A stretch of 64,000 nucleotides of DNA from Rikenellaceae bacterium. Its GTDB lineage: Bacteria; Bacteroidota; Bacteroidia; Bacteroidales; Rikenellaceae. Both the position numbers and the translations under genes were made by a program. The notes beneath the pieces were generated by a model, which saw only the letters and a program-made list of their open reading frames with translations, was not told the DNA's origin and searched no databases. The stretch covers positions 62,001 to 126,000 of the forward strand of contig SUZX01000007.1 of assembly GCA_015059735.1 (NCBI GenBank), written 5' to 3'. Positions 8,296 through 17,989 of the stretch are shown here, piece after piece. Positions within the stretch are counted from its first letter, which is position 1. Every line of letters starts with the position of its first letter.

Positions 8296-9858
8296 TTAAT
8301 ATTTGCTTCCCGATTTCAGTGCCCACCAAAGGTCGGTGTTGTCACTGTCGGTACCGTTGGAAAGCATCTGTACGGCAGCCGTTACGTTTGCGCGGTTGTT
8401 CGAGTACTCGTCAACCGAGAAGCGCAGGCGACGTTGACCACGCTCGTTCGTACAACCTTGTGTCGAAAGGTTGTTCTTCGGCGGGAAGATATAGGGATAA
8501 CCCGTGCGACGGAAATCGCTCCATCCCTCCAAGCCGTTGGGATAACCGGCGATCCACTTTTGGGTAATGATGCGCTCGAGTTTCTTCTCGTTGCTGGCAC
8601 CGTTGTCCCAAGCAATGGTGATTGTCGATTTGTTGGCAATGCTGTTCGATGTGTTGACAGCATCTGTGTAGTCGGCAGGTGTCGAGGTATTGTCAGCCAA
8701 ATAAGCATCGACACCCGAAGCTCCCCACTCCTCGAACGAAAGGCGTACGCCCTGCTCGTAGAGGTCTTGGGCTGTGCCACCCATATTCCAACCTTTCAAA
8801 GCACCTTCGGCACGCAGGAATGCAGCCTCGGCAGCCAGCATGACAGGCATCGGAGCAGTTTTGCCATTAGACTCCTCATAGATCAGACCCGAGTAGTTGA
8901 TATAGTCGTTTTTGACCATACCCTGAATACCCGAGCGAACACCCATATAGGGATCGCTACCCTCGACAGCAGTCTGTGCGGTGAAATATTTCTCGCGACG
9001 TGGGTCGTTGTAACCGTTCATATAGGAAACGATCGATGCGTTGGCTTTTGCCTCACCACCCCAACCGGCCGAGATCTGATAGTAACCGTTGGGATAACGT
9101 CCGTTCAGCAGATCGTAGGCACTGTCGCTTGTCGATGTCATCACACCTCCGGCAACAGCCTCCTCGGCTTTTTGACGGGCATATTCGGGATCGGCGTTGC
9201 TGATACGCATGGCCATACGCAGTTTGAGCGTGTTGGCAAATTTGAGCCATTTGCTGTTGTCGCCACCATATACGCGATCGACATCCTCCAACGGACGCGA
9301 GGTCGAGGTTACGGCCGACTGGATCTCGACGATTGCAGCATCAAGATCATCGAACATGGCTTTCCATGCGGTTTCTTCGTTGTCATAAGGAACATAGAAC
9401 TGACCGGCTGCAATTTGCGAGTAGGACATCGGACCCTGCAACGAGGCTACCATCTGCATCGTGTAAACGCGGAGCAATTGAGCCATTTGGTAGTAGTAAC
9501 CCTGATTTTCAGTAAGGCGGGCAACCTCAAACCACGAAGTGTAGAAGTGCTCGTAGTACCAATTGACAGTCCATTTATTCCAGTCATCATCAGCGCTGTA
9601 AGTTGAGAAGAGTGTGTTGCGACTCCACGAGTGAGGAGCGGTAACATAGCCGCCGAAGCAGGCCCAGAACGTATTGTTACGCTGGCAGGGGTTCTCCTCG
9701 GGAGATGCCAGACAGTCGATCATTGCCGGAAAGAAACTTGTCACGGGCAACGTCGCAGGCTCGTAGGGATTGGTGTTGAACTTCTCGAAGCCGCTTGTAC
9801 AGCCGACAACCGTGCTCAACAAGACAATACCCGAAATATATTTCAATATTTTGTTCAT
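8296..9858 (-). CDS. SusD-like outer-membrane glycan-binding lipoprotein
   Basis: 520 residues, lipobox STVVGCTS (Cys about residue 20). The N-terminal stretch FEKFNTNPYEPATLP, helical TPR-like middle (AQLLRVYTMQMVASLQGPMSYSQ) and the C-terminal WAGYPNGLEGWSDFRRTGYP-type segment are those of SusD/RagB relatives, closest in feel to the SusD-like type 2 group. It forms the lid of the SusC transporter and binds the substrate. The gene starts 14 bases after susC and is followed by GH18 after 24 bases, so the five genes should form one transcript. Confidence 0.92.
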   Translation of the reverse strand: MNKILKYISGIVLLSTVVGCTSGFEKFNTNPYEPATLPVTSFFPAMIDCLASPEENPCQRNNTFWACFGGYVTAPHSWSRNTLFSTYSADDDWNKWTVNWYYEHFYTSWFEVARLTENQGYYYQMAQLLRVYTMQMVASLQGPMSYSQIAAGQFYVPYDNEETAWKAMFDDLDAAIVEIQSAVTSTSRPLEDVDRVYGGDNSKWLKFANTLKLRMAMRISNADPEYARQKAEEAVAGGVMTSTSDSAYDLLNGRYPNGYYQISAGWGGEAKANASIVSYMNGYNDPRREKYFTAQTAVEGSDPYMGVRSGIQGMVKNDYINYSGLIYEESNGKTAPMPVMLAAEAAFLRAEGALKGWNMGGTAQDLYEQGVRLSFEEWGASGVDAYLADNTSTPADYTDAVNTSNSIANKSTITIAWDNGASNEKKLERIITQKWIAGYPNGLEGWSDFRRTGYPYIFPPKNNLSTQGCTNERGQRRLRFSVDEYSNNRANVTAAVQMLSNGTDSDNTDLWWALKSGSKY

Positions 9859-9872
9859 AACTCGGTGTTGGT

Positions 9873-12800
9873 TTAGAATTGAAGTTTGACGTTGAAACCG
9901 ATGTTTCGTGTGCTTGGCAACATGAAGGAGTCGAATCCTTGATAGTAGTTCGAGGAAACCTCTCCTGATATTTCAGGATCGAACGGAGCCTTGCAGTAAA
10001 TCATCCAAAGGTTCTTGGCCACGAAACCTACGCTCATCTTAACCTTGTTACGGAACCACTTGGCAGGAAGCGTGTAGTTGAGGGTCAACTCCGACAATCG
10101 TACGTTGGTAGCATCGTAAGTATAGTAAGCAGCATAACCCGAAATCGTCGAGAGATATTTATCGGCTGCGATGGTTCCTTGATTGATCTTCATCCCTCCC
10201 TTATCGCGCAGGTCAGCCGAACGCTTTGATACACCATATTGGTCGAGATAGGACTCAGTAGCACTCATTACGATACCACCCAAGCGGGCTGCGACTGTGA
10301 AACCGAGGTCGAGACCTTTCCATCCGAAGTGAGTGTTCCAGCCCATGTTGGCTTTCGGGAAGATCGAGCCGAGGAAAGTCTCTTTTTGCTCAACGGCAAG
10401 ACCTCCGGACGGATCGTCGTAGATATAGCCATTGAAATCGCGTTTGAGCAGGTGTTGGGCATATACGTCACCCATCGAACCACCTACTTCCAAGCGGATT
10501 TTTGCATCCAAACCACCATAGTTGCCCATGTCGAGGTTTACGGTTGACATATCTACCAATTCGCCGGTGAAGGGGTTCATTACGTTGTCAACCAACGTAA
10601 CAACCTCGTTCTCGTTCCATGTCAGCGTGTAGTTTGTCGAGAAGGTGAAATCACCCCATTTGTTGTTATAACCCAACGACATCTCAATACCTTGGTTCAT
10701 GATATCACCGCTCTGTACGGGGACACTCGAATAACCGGCACCCTGCGGAAGTGCTGCAAAGAAAGTTTGGTTGTAGGTGTGCGAACGATAGTAGGTCAGG
10801 TCAACGTTGACATGATTCCACAAACGTGCGTTCATACCTACCTCCCACGACTTCGTGCGCTCGGGTTTCAGATCGAGGTTAGGATAAGTGGTCGAAGTGG
10901 ACCAACTTTTCGACTCGCCATCGAACGGATAAGAAATCGTAGTCATGAAACGATCGTAGGAGTTACCTACCTCGGTGTATGATCCGCGAACTTTGAGGAA
11001 CGACAACCACTTGGGAGCATTGAACATGTTCGAGAGTACAGCCGAAAGACCTACCGAAGGATAGAAGAAAGAAGTGTAGTTTGAGAATGCCAATTGCGAC
11101 TCCCAGTCGTTACGGCCGGTAAGCGTCAGGTAAAGCATCGATTTCCAACCCACCTCAACGTTGGCGAAGATGGCCTGTGCTTGATCGTGGTAACCGCTCT
11201 GCGTGGGCTTAAACTTCGTGCTCCAATCTAAGTTGTGGATGGCGAAGAGGTTAGGAATGATGAGTTGACCATTGTAACCGATCTGCTCGTATTTGGTATC
11301 GTCGAGTGATGCACCGAGGTTGACATTAAGCGTCCAATCCTCGCCGAAGGTCTTGTTTACCGTAGCGATAACGTCGGCATATGTCGAGTTCGAATTGGTG
11401 CGGATGTCGCGATAGTGACCGGCTTTGCTGGCCCACAATTGATCGGTAGAAGCTGCCAACTTGTAGGTTAAACGGTTGTCGTAGTTGTCAATGCGTACAC
11501 GACCCGTGATATCCAACCAATCGGTGATCTGCCATTTCAGCGAGGCATTGGCCATGTAGCGTTTCTTCTCGTTCTCGCGAACTTCGCGGTGTTGTACCCA
11601 ATAGGGGTTCTGCATACCAACTGCGTTGTTGCCATAGGGCCAATAAACCGTATTGTAACCCAAAGCAGCATCGTAGCGCTCAAACATTTGCACCTCCTCG
11701 AAGCTCTCTCCACGCGGGAAGAGATAGAGACCGGGCAGCGGGTTGTAATAGATACCCTGCGACATCATGTTGCAGTCTTCCTGTTTGATGAAGCTTGCAC
11801 CGAGATCGAGCGTCAGTTTTTCTTTGGCGAAGGTTGCAGTGTTACGAGCCGTGAAATTGTAACGGTTGTAACCGCTGTTGGGCAGAATACCTGTTGTGTT
11901 GGTAGTCGAAGCCGACAAATAAGTTTGGTTACGCTGCGTTCCTGTCGATAACGATACGGTATTGATCAGGTTGGTTCCGGTGTTGAAGAAACCTTTCGGA
12001 TCGTAGGACGAATTTACTTGGTTGCCCCAACTTACGATCTTGCCTGCAGCGTTGCCGTACTTGCTCTGCATCTCGGGCATCATATATACCTGCGAGAAAG
12101 TTGTGCTGTTCGAAACCGTTACGGTCGTTTTATCGGCTGAACCTTTTTTGGTGGTGATCAATACCACACCGCTGGCAGCTGCATTACCATAGAGAGCGGC
12201 AGCCGAAGGACCGGTCAGCATGGTGATCGACTCGATGTCGTCGGGGTTGATGTCGGCAACACCATCGGTACCCGGCTGATCGGACATGTTGCTACCACTA
12301 GCCGTGTTCATCATGTTGAACATCGGAATACCGTCGATCACATAAAGTGCGAGGTTTGATCCGGTCAACGACTTGGTACCACGCATCACAACACGCGAAG
12401 CACCACCGGCTCCATTCGCACCGGCATTGATCTGCACACCGGCAACCTTGCCGACTAGCGAGTTCATGAAGTTGGCATCTTTTGCTGCGGTAAGTTCCTC
12501 TGCTTTTACTTGTTGAACATTGTAAGACAGCGCTTTCTCCGCACGTTTGATACCGAGGGCGGTTACAACAACGGCATCCATTTGTGCCGAAGACTCAACC
12601 AATGTAACATCGATTTGAGTCTGTCCTGCGTAAGGAATCTCCTGAGTTTCGTAACCGATGAAAGATACGACGATTACATCACCTTGTTTTACTTTGTTCA
12701 AGGTAAACGATCCGTCTGTCGAGGAGGTCGTTCCCGATGTACCGCTTTTAGTAACGATTGTGGCACCGATGACCGGACCGAGGGCGTCTTTGACAACACC

Positions 12801-12920
12801 TTTAACGGTGACACCCCCCCCCTGTGCATAAGCCTTAGGGGCAGTAAATGCTTCTGCGCCAAAAATTAAAAGTAGCGCGAGACAGCACGTACTCATCAAA
12901 GATTTAATCAAGTTGCGCAT
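9873..12920 (-). CDS. SusC-like TonB-dependent outer-membrane transporter
   Basis: 1015 residues. Signal peptide ending at about residue 32 (APKAYAQ), then a carboxypeptidase-D-like domain (VTVKGVVKDALGPVIGATI), a plug domain with VVVTALGIKRAEKALSYNVQ, the VPG-like ALYVIDGIPM and SGVVLITTKKG, and a long beta-barrel ending ...GFNVKLQF with the usual terminal Phe. It imports oligosaccharides across the outer membrane with SusD. A run of nine G residues on the coding strand (12814-12822) encodes Gly-Gly-Gly at residues about 34-36, directly after signal cleavage; any slip there would frameshift the gene. Promoter about 170 bases upstream. Confidence 0.95.
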   Translation of the reverse strand: MRNLIKSLMSTCCLALLLIFGAEAFTAPKAYAQGGGVTVKGVVKDALGPVIGATIVTKSGTSGTTSSTDGSFTLNKVKQGDVIVVSFIGYETQEIPYAGQTQIDVTLVESSAQMDAVVVTALGIKRAEKALSYNVQQVKAEELTAAKDANFMNSLVGKVAGVQINAGANGAGGASRVVMRGTKSLTGSNLALYVIDGIPMFNMMNTASGSNMSDQPGTDGVADINPDDIESITMLTGPSAAALYGNAAASGVVLITTKKGSADKTTVTVSNSTTFSQVYMMPEMQSKYGNAAGKIVSWGNQVNSSYDPKGFFNTGTNLINTVSLSTGTQRNQTYLSASTTNTTGILPNSGYNRYNFTARNTATFAKEKLTLDLGASFIKQEDCNMMSQGIYYNPLPGLYLFPRGESFEEVQMFERYDAALGYNTVYWPYGNNAVGMQNPYWVQHREVRENEKKRYMANASLKWQITDWLDITGRVRIDNYDNRLTYKLAASTDQLWASKAGHYRDIRTNSNSTYADVIATVNKTFGEDWTLNVNLGASLDDTKYEQIGYNGQLIIPNLFAIHNLDWSTKFKPTQSGYHDQAQAIFANVEVGWKSMLYLTLTGRNDWESQLAFSNYTSFFYPSVGLSAVLSNMFNAPKWLSFLKVRGSYTEVGNSYDRFMTTISYPFDGESKSWSTSTTYPNLDLKPERTKSWEVGMNARLWNHVNVDLTYYRSHTYNQTFFAALPQGAGYSSVPVQSGDIMNQGIEMSLGYNNKWGDFTFSTNYTLTWNENEVVTLVDNVMNPFTGELVDMSTVNLDMGNYGGLDAKIRLEVGGSMGDVYAQHLLKRDFNGYIYDDPSGGLAVEQKETFLGSIFPKANMGWNTHFGWKGLDLGFTVAARLGGIVMSATESYLDQYGVSKRSADLRDKGGMKINQGTIAADKYLSTISGYAAYYTYDATNVRLSELTLNYTLPAKWFRNKVKMSVGFVAKNLWMIYCKAPFDPEISGEVSSNYYQGFDSFMLPSTRNIGFNVKLQF
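12814..12822 (-). repeat. Nine-base G homopolymer inside susC
   Basis: Nine consecutive C on the plus strand (G on the coding strand) at codons about 33-36 of susC. In the sequence given the reading frame is intact through the run. Confidence 0.9.
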
Positions 12921-13088
12921 AATTTAATGCATAAATGTTAGTTTAATGATTTTCTAAATTGCCTGCATGTAATCGAAATCGCAGACGGTAGTTGTGTTAG
13001 CTGTTTGTTAATTTGTTTTTTAGTCGATAGTGTTATAGATTTATTTAGTTAAACTTAATTCAATAGTTACACAATATTTCACACTGCG

Positions 13089-13118
13089 CAAAGATAGTGT
13101 TTTTCTATCTTCTTTCAA
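13089..13118 (-). promoter_or_regulatory. Promoter of the SusCD glycan locus
   Basis: TTG (13116-13118), 19-bp spacer, TATCTTTG (13089-13096) on the minus strand: a full match to the Bacteroidetes consensus. The predicted 5' leader to the susC ATG is about 160 bases of AT-rich DNA. No sigma/anti-sigma or hybrid two-component regulator gene lies beside the locus in this window. Confidence 0.8.
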
Positions 13119-13206
13119 TAGTTTGATTATATTTTTTCATCTTTTTGGCCTATTATTGCAATAATTTTAATCTTTTACGCAAAAATATTAAAAAATAGTC
13201 ATCAAA

Positions 13207-14832
13207 TTAGTCGGAAATCAAGTCGCGTAACGGGATTGCTTGAAAAGTCATGTGAGCAACACTTGCCTCATAAAATATTCCGAGAGTTTTCGAATCGATC
13301 ATCGAAAGACAGGAATAGCCCCAACTATCCTCTTCGTCGAGCATGATTTGATACGCTTTCGGCCAAGTTTTACCGCCATCAAGACTTGCTTTGATGGTGA
13401 TGTGGTTGCGCCCTTTGGTCGTGTCGGGATTGGAGAAGAGGAGTAGATCGCGACCAAGTATATTTGCAGAGGCCGGAACATGTAACAGACTTGCCATGCA
13501 GATAGGCTCACGCAAGGCACAGCGGTTGGATATGTGTTCTTCCCATGTTTGGCCTAAATCTCGTGTGATTGACACGGCTCTGCTGCCGCCACGATTGTCA
13601 CGCATGTTGAGCATCAAAACACCGCGTTCGATTTCAGCTACTTGTGCTTCTGTTGTATTCGAACGAGCCGGAGAGTGGATATGCCAAGTTGATCCGTGAT
13701 CCTTACTATACATAATGCCGGCATGAGGAAGTCGTTGTGCATCGATAAACTGAATGGGGAAGACCAAAGTTCCGTCCTGCATGGTGATACCTCGTCCCGG
13801 GCCTTGCAGTAGGAAGTACCACGACGGATCTTTGACCTGTGAGGTGATATTGATCGGCTGACTCCAAGTGCGACCGTCGTCGTCGCTGCGTACAAGCATC
13901 AATTGTGCAGTTTCTTCGGGTTTCATGCCGGGCATGGAATTGAACCATGCACGGCCATTACCCATGCCGTGCGTCCAAGCAGCAATGATCCATATTGTAC
14001 CGGTTTTTTCATCAACTAAAATCGAGGGATCGCCAACTCCATTTTGGGCGTGGGGGAGTCCTCCGGTTTGTCCAAACGTCATGGCTACCCGCATCGGCTC
14101 CCAATGTTGTCCGCCGTCAATGCTACGGCTGACGCCGATATCGACTTTTTCTTGTAAATCGACACTGCTGTTGTAGCGAATATCGTAAACACCCAACAGG
14201 GTGCCTTTGCGCGTGGTGACAAGTCCCGGGATGCGGTAAGCGGCAACTCCATCGTCGCCAGCATGTCGTACGCCGACACCCATGCGTCGGATGCCTGCAT
14301 CGGTCGGACCCGTGATGATTGTCGGCTGATTGTTGATTTGTGCTTCGGAGAGTTCTACGGAGAGTGTCGAGGTGAGAGTCGTATTCTTATCGACTTCGAT
14401 GCTGATCCAGAAATAGTTGGTGCCGGACAACATCGGTTGTGTGGAGGTCAGTTCGACATGATGTTGGGGGCGGGTAACTTCGTTTTGCAAAACCGAATAG
14501 GAATCGATGGCTTTGCGTGTCCATCGGGGTGTGTCGCGTGAAAGGTAGTAAGTCGGTCGGAAATGATTGCCCTCTCGGGACGGAGCTTCTACTCCGGCAT
14601 AGAAAAGTCGGATGGCGCGAATGTTTTTCGTGTTGGTCTTGGGGTCGAAACGGAGTGTTAACCGATTGAGAATATCTCCTTTGTCGGCAGTAATCCGCAT
14701 TTCGTAAAGTATGTTGTCGGTGCGATCAATCAGAATTGGAATTTGCGGTTCCCGAACGAACAGCGTGTCGATTGCTCGACATGGAAGTATGCAACCGAGT
14801 GCAAGAATCAAAATCAAAACACGAATTCTCAT
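13207..14832 (-). CDS. Secreted exo-alpha-sialidase (GH33)
   Basis: 541 residues with a signal peptide (ILILALGCILPCRA). An N-terminal beta-sandwich of about 170 residues precedes the six-bladed propeller. The propeller has the sialidase Y-R-I-P motif with Arg200 and five Asp-box repeats (SRSIDGGQHW, VRSDDDGRTW, SKDHGSTW, TRDLGQTW, SLDGGKTW); WGYSCLS near the C terminus fits the nucleophilic Tyr. It releases terminal sialic acid from glycoconjugates. It lies on the same strand directly upstream of the N-glycan-type locus but is separated by the locus promoter, so the pairing is functional rather than one obligate transcript. No sialic-acid catabolic genes are in the window. Confidence 0.93.
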   Translation of the reverse strand: MRIRVLILILALGCILPCRAIDTLFVREPQIPILIDRTDNILYEMRITADKGDILNRLTLRFDPKTNTKNIRAIRLFYAGVEAPSREGNHFRPTYYLSRDTPRWTRKAIDSYSVLQNEVTRPQHHVELTSTQPMLSGTNYFWISIEVDKNTTLTSTLSVELSEAQINNQPTIITGPTDAGIRRMGVGVRHAGDDGVAAYRIPGLVTTRKGTLLGVYDIRYNSSVDLQEKVDIGVSRSIDGGQHWEPMRVAMTFGQTGGLPHAQNGVGDPSILVDEKTGTIWIIAAWTHGMGNGRAWFNSMPGMKPEETAQLMLVRSDDDGRTWSQPINITSQVKDPSWYFLLQGPGRGITMQDGTLVFPIQFIDAQRLPHAGIMYSKDHGSTWHIHSPARSNTTEAQVAEIERGVLMLNMRDNRGGSRAVSITRDLGQTWEEHISNRCALREPICMASLLHVPASANILGRDLLLFSNPDTTKGRNHITIKASLDGGKTWPKAYQIMLDEEDSWGYSCLSMIDSKTLGIFYEASVAHMTFQAIPLRDLISD

Positions 14833-14880
14833 GACATTATAATATATAAGGTGTTATGATAACCAACTTATGTTGAAAAG

Positions 14881-14916
14881 ACAAAAGCCGCCCCGAATAG
14901 GTCAGGGAGCTTTTGT
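14881..14916 (-). terminator. Terminator after the NSS transporter
   Basis: ACAAAAGC (14881-14888) pairs with GCTTTTGT (14909-14916), with additional inner C/G pairing; four T residues follow on the minus strand. It separates the dnaX-tyrS-folB-transporter unit from the sialidase gene. Confidence 0.65.
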
Positions 14917-14935
14917 AGAGGGTATACATTTTTAT

Positions 14936-16288
14936 TTAAAATAACCCGAGATTGTCGAGGAAAACCAGCAATAATACAATGGGACAGAAATAACGTAGTA
15001 GCACTCTGAAAAGTTTGTAGATTCGGAATTTTATTGCACCATTGTTGGTGATTTGGGCTTTCAGAACCTGTTGGTCGAGTTTCCAGCCCGCAAAGAAGCA
15101 GGTAAACATACCTCCGACGGGTAACATGATGTTAGCTGTGAGGTAATCGAGCGCATCGAAAAGACTCAATCCACAGATCTTCATTTCATTCCATACCCCT
15201 AACGAGAGCGAAGCGAAGCTCGCTAATACCATTGTGCTCAACGTGGTGAGCCAAGCTGCCGTTTTGCGACTGACATGCCACTCTTCGTGGAGATAGGCTG
15301 TGATTACTTCGTGCAACGAAATGGTTGATGTCAGGGCTGCGATTACCAATAACAAGAAGAAGATCGTTGACCACACCATGCTCAATGGCAATCCGTTGAA
15401 GATACTTGGCAAAGTGATGAATACCAACGAAGGACCCGATGAAGGCTCGATTCCGACACTGAATACGGCCGGAAAGATCATCACACCCGCAAGTATGGCT
15501 ACCGAGGTGTCGAGAATCGTGACATTGAGTGCTGTATTATACAGGTTTGTGTCGGGTTTGAAGTAGGAGGCATAAGTAACCATTGTTCCCAATCCGATTG
15601 AAAGCGAGAAGAAGGCTTGCCCCAATGCCACAAGCACGGTCGAGGGTGTAACTTTCGAGAAGTCGGGGGTAAAGAAGAATTTCAAACCTTCGGTGCCTCC
15701 CGACATGAGTAACGAATGGATTGATAAAATGATCAGGATCAAGAACAATAACGGCATGAGCAATTTTGCCGAACGTTCGATTCCTTTTTGAACGCCTAAG
15801 GCGATGATAATATGGGTTGCCAATACAAAAAGAGCGGTGTAGAGTATGGGACGCCATGGATTGGTAATGAAGTTATCGAATACCGATTTATACTCCTCGG
15901 GGCTACTCAATTGTGCGAGATCACCGGTTATGGAGTGAACCAAGTATTCGGCAGTCCAACCTGCTACCACAAAGTAGAATCCGAGAATCAAAAAGGCAGC
16001 CAATATGCCGTTATATCCCAAGAAACTCCATCGACGATTCAAAGATCGGAATGCACCTACGGCATTAAGACGTGTGGCGCGTCCTATCGAAAATTCGGAG
16101 AGCATCAACGGAAGACCGAGTAAGATGACGCAGAGAATATAGATAATCAAAAATGCGCCACCTCCATTATCTCCGGCAACATACGGGAATCGCCAAATAT
16201 TGCCCAATCCCACAGAACTTCCGGCTGCTACAAGTACGGCACTCAATTTCCCGCCCAATGTGGCGCGACTTTGCGAATTGTTTTGCAT
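14936..16288 (-). CDS. Sodium:neurotransmitter symporter (NSS) family transporter
   Basis: 450 residues, about 11-12 membrane helices. The family hallmark is at the N terminus: AAGSSVGLGNIWRFPYVAGDNGGGAF (helix 1 with unwound Gly-rich region and the sodium/substrate site), followed by GLPLMLSEFSIGR. Bacterial NSS members import amino acids such as tryptophan, tyrosine or leucine with Na+; the substrate here cannot be read from sequence. It starts 14 bases after folB and ends in a terminator, so it is the last gene of a dnaX-tyrS-folB unit; nearness to tyrS is suggestive only. Confidence 0.9.
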   Translation of the reverse strand: MQNNSQSRATLGGKLSAVLVAAGSSVGLGNIWRFPYVAGDNGGGAFLIIYILCVILLGLPLMLSEFSIGRATRLNAVGAFRSLNRRWSFLGYNGILAAFLILGFYFVVAGWTAEYLVHSITGDLAQLSSPEEYKSVFDNFITNPWRPILYTALFVLATHIIIALGVQKGIERSAKLLMPLLFLILIILSIHSLLMSGGTEGLKFFFTPDFSKVTPSTVLVALGQAFFSLSIGLGTMVTYASYFKPDTNLYNTALNVTILDTSVAILAGVMIFPAVFSVGIEPSSGPSLVFITLPSIFNGLPLSMVWSTIFFLLLVIAALTSTISLHEVITAYLHEEWHVSRKTAAWLTTLSTMVLASFASLSLGVWNEMKICGLSLFDALDYLTANIMLPVGGMFTCFFAGWKLDQQVLKAQITNNGAIKFRIYKLFRVLLRYFCPIVLLLVFLDNLGLF

Positions 16289-16302
16289 AATCTAACCTAA
16301 TT

Positions 16303-16656
16303 TTACTTTTCGAGTACGACACGCACTTTTTCCAATTTACCTCCCAACGGCGGTGCCAACTTCGATACCGTGCAGACAATATGACGAATCTGCGGGAAGG
16401 TTGCATAGAGTGCTTCAATGATGTTCATAGCCACACGTTCGATTGTTCGTTGTGTGACAGTCATCTGTGCCCGAACTACTTCGTAAACCGTCAAGTAGTT
16501 GACTGCAATCTCTACACTGTCTTCGGCGGCCACCTGTCCCAACTCGGTGGTGATTTCCAAATCTACCGTGAAACGGTTGCCGACTTTGCGCTCCAATTCG
16601 TAACACCCGTGAAGAGCGCGAAACTCCATGCGGTCGAGACAGATGCGATACTCCAT
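16303..16656 (-). CDS. folB: Dihydroneopterin aldolase
   Basis: 117 residues, the normal length. Motifs: RMEFRALHGCYELERKVGNRFTVDLE (active-site Tyr/Glu loop), VNYLTVYEVV, TIERVAMNI, and the C-terminal SKLAPPLGGKLEKVRVVL with the catalytic Lys. It converts 7,8-dihydroneopterin to 6-hydroxymethyl-dihydropterin in folate synthesis. Nine bases after tyrS and 14 bases before the NSS transporter. Other folate genes are not in the window. Confidence 0.93.
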   Translation of the reverse strand: MEYRICLDRMEFRALHGCYELERKVGNRFTVDLEITTELGQVAAEDSVEIAVNYLTVYEVVRAQMTVTQRTIERVAMNIIEALYATFPQIRHIVCTVSKLAPPLGGKLEKVRVVLEK

Positions 16657-16665
16657 AAGTAACGT

Positions 16666-17958
16666 TTATTCTGCGATTACAAGATAATAATTCTTCTTGC
16701 CGCGTTGCACCAAAAGATATTTGCCGGCAATCAGATCGGCTTCTGTAACGCTCTGCATCGGGTCGGCAATCTTCTCTTTGTTGAGCGATACTCCACCGCC
16801 CTGAATCAGCTTGCGACATTCGCCTTTCGAAGCGAATATTTGTGTCTTCTCGGCGTAAAGATCGACCATCGGGCAACCTAAATCGTTGCGTGCAATACGG
16901 AATTGCGGTACACCTTCGAATACTTGCAGCAAAGTTTGTTCATCGAGTTTTTTCAAGGCATCCGAAGTTGCTCCACCAAACAAGATTTGCGAAGCCTCTA
17001 TGGCTTTTTCGTATTCCTCACGCGAGTGGATCATCGTCGTAATCTCCTCGGCCAACCGCTTTTGGAGCAGACGCAGGTGAGGTGCGGCTTGGTGTTCGGT
17101 AATCAACGATTCGATGGTTGCGCGGTCAAGTAACGTGAAGATCTTGATATAACGTTCGGCATCCTCATCGCTGACATTGAGCCAGAATTGATAGAATTTG
17201 TAGGGTGATGTGTAGCGCGGATCAAGCCATACGTTTCCGCTTTCGGTCTTGCCGAACTTCGTACCATCGGCTTTGGTGATCAAGGGGCAGGTAATGGCAT
17301 AAGCCTCACCGCTGAGTTTGCGTCGGATCAACTCTGTGCCGGTGGTAATGTTGCCCCACTGGTCGGCACCTCCGAGTTGGATGCGGCAATTCATCGTTTG
17401 GTAGAGATGCAGGAAGTCGTAGCCCTGCACAAGTTGATAGGTAAATTCGGTAAACGACATGCCGTCGCCTTCTCCATTGAAACGTTTCTTTACCGAATCT
17501 TTGGCCATCATATAGTTGACGGTAATCAATTTGCCAATGTCGCGAATGAAATCGAGGAATGAAAACTCCTTCATCCAGTCGTAGTTGTTGACCATTACGG
17601 CAGCGTTAGGGGCATCGGACTCGAAATCGAGAAGTTTGGCTAATTGGCGTTTGATGGCTTCTTGGTTGTGACGCAGAGTTGCCTCGTCGAGGAGATTACG
17701 TTCCTGCGATTTTCCCGATGGATCGCCGATCATACCCGTTGCTCCTCCTACGAGTGCCAACGGTCGGTGGCCGCAAAGTTGAAAATGTTTGAGGATCATG
17801 ACACCTACAAGGTGTCCGATATGCAATGAGTCGGCGGTGGGATCAATTCCCAAGTAGGCCGTTGTCATCTCTTTTTCGAGTTGTTCCTTAGCACCGGGCA
17901 TGATTGTATGGATCATGCCACGCCATTCGAGTTCTTCGATGAAATTCTTGATTGCCAT
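16666..17958 (-). CDS. tyrS: Tyrosyl-tRNA synthetase
   Basis: 430 residues, full length. Class I signatures: [23 protein letters not shown] contains the HIGH motif, and [13 protein letters not shown] contains the KFGKS-type loop (here KFGKT). The C-terminal S4 RNA-binding domain is present ([30 protein letters not shown]). Lies 31 bases downstream of dnaX on the same strand. No T-box-like leader is seen in the short gap. Confidence 0.96.
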   Translation of the reverse strand: MAIKNFIEELEWRGMIHTIMPGAKEQLEKEMTTAYLGIDPTADSLHIGHLVGVMILKHFQLCGHRPLALVGGATGMIGDPSGKSQERNLLDEATLRHNQEAIKRQLAKLLDFESDAPNAAVMVNNYDWMKEFSFLDFIRDIGKLITVNYMMAKDSVKKRFNGEGDGMSFTEFTYQLVQGYDFLHLYQTMNCRIQLGGADQWGNITTGTELIRRKLSGEAYAITCPLITKADGTKFGKTESGNVWLDPRYTSPYKFYQFWLNVSDEDAERYIKIFTLLDRATIESLITEHQAAPHLRLLQKRLAEEITTMIHSREEYEKAIEASQILFGGATSDALKKLDEQTLLQVFEGVPQFRIARNDLGCPMVDLYAEKTQIFASKGECRKLIQGGGVSLNKEKIADPMQSVTEADLIAGKYLLVQRGKKNYYLVIAE

Positions 17959-17989
17959 AGTTATTTTTGTTTGTTGTTATCTGATGAGT

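Noticed and set aside
4861..9606. Long plus-strand ORFs opposite the glycan locus (431, 330 and 390 codons at 4861, 7300 and 8434)
   Set aside because: All are shadows of lipoprotein, GH18 and SusD genes on the minus strand, with odd composition and no motifs.
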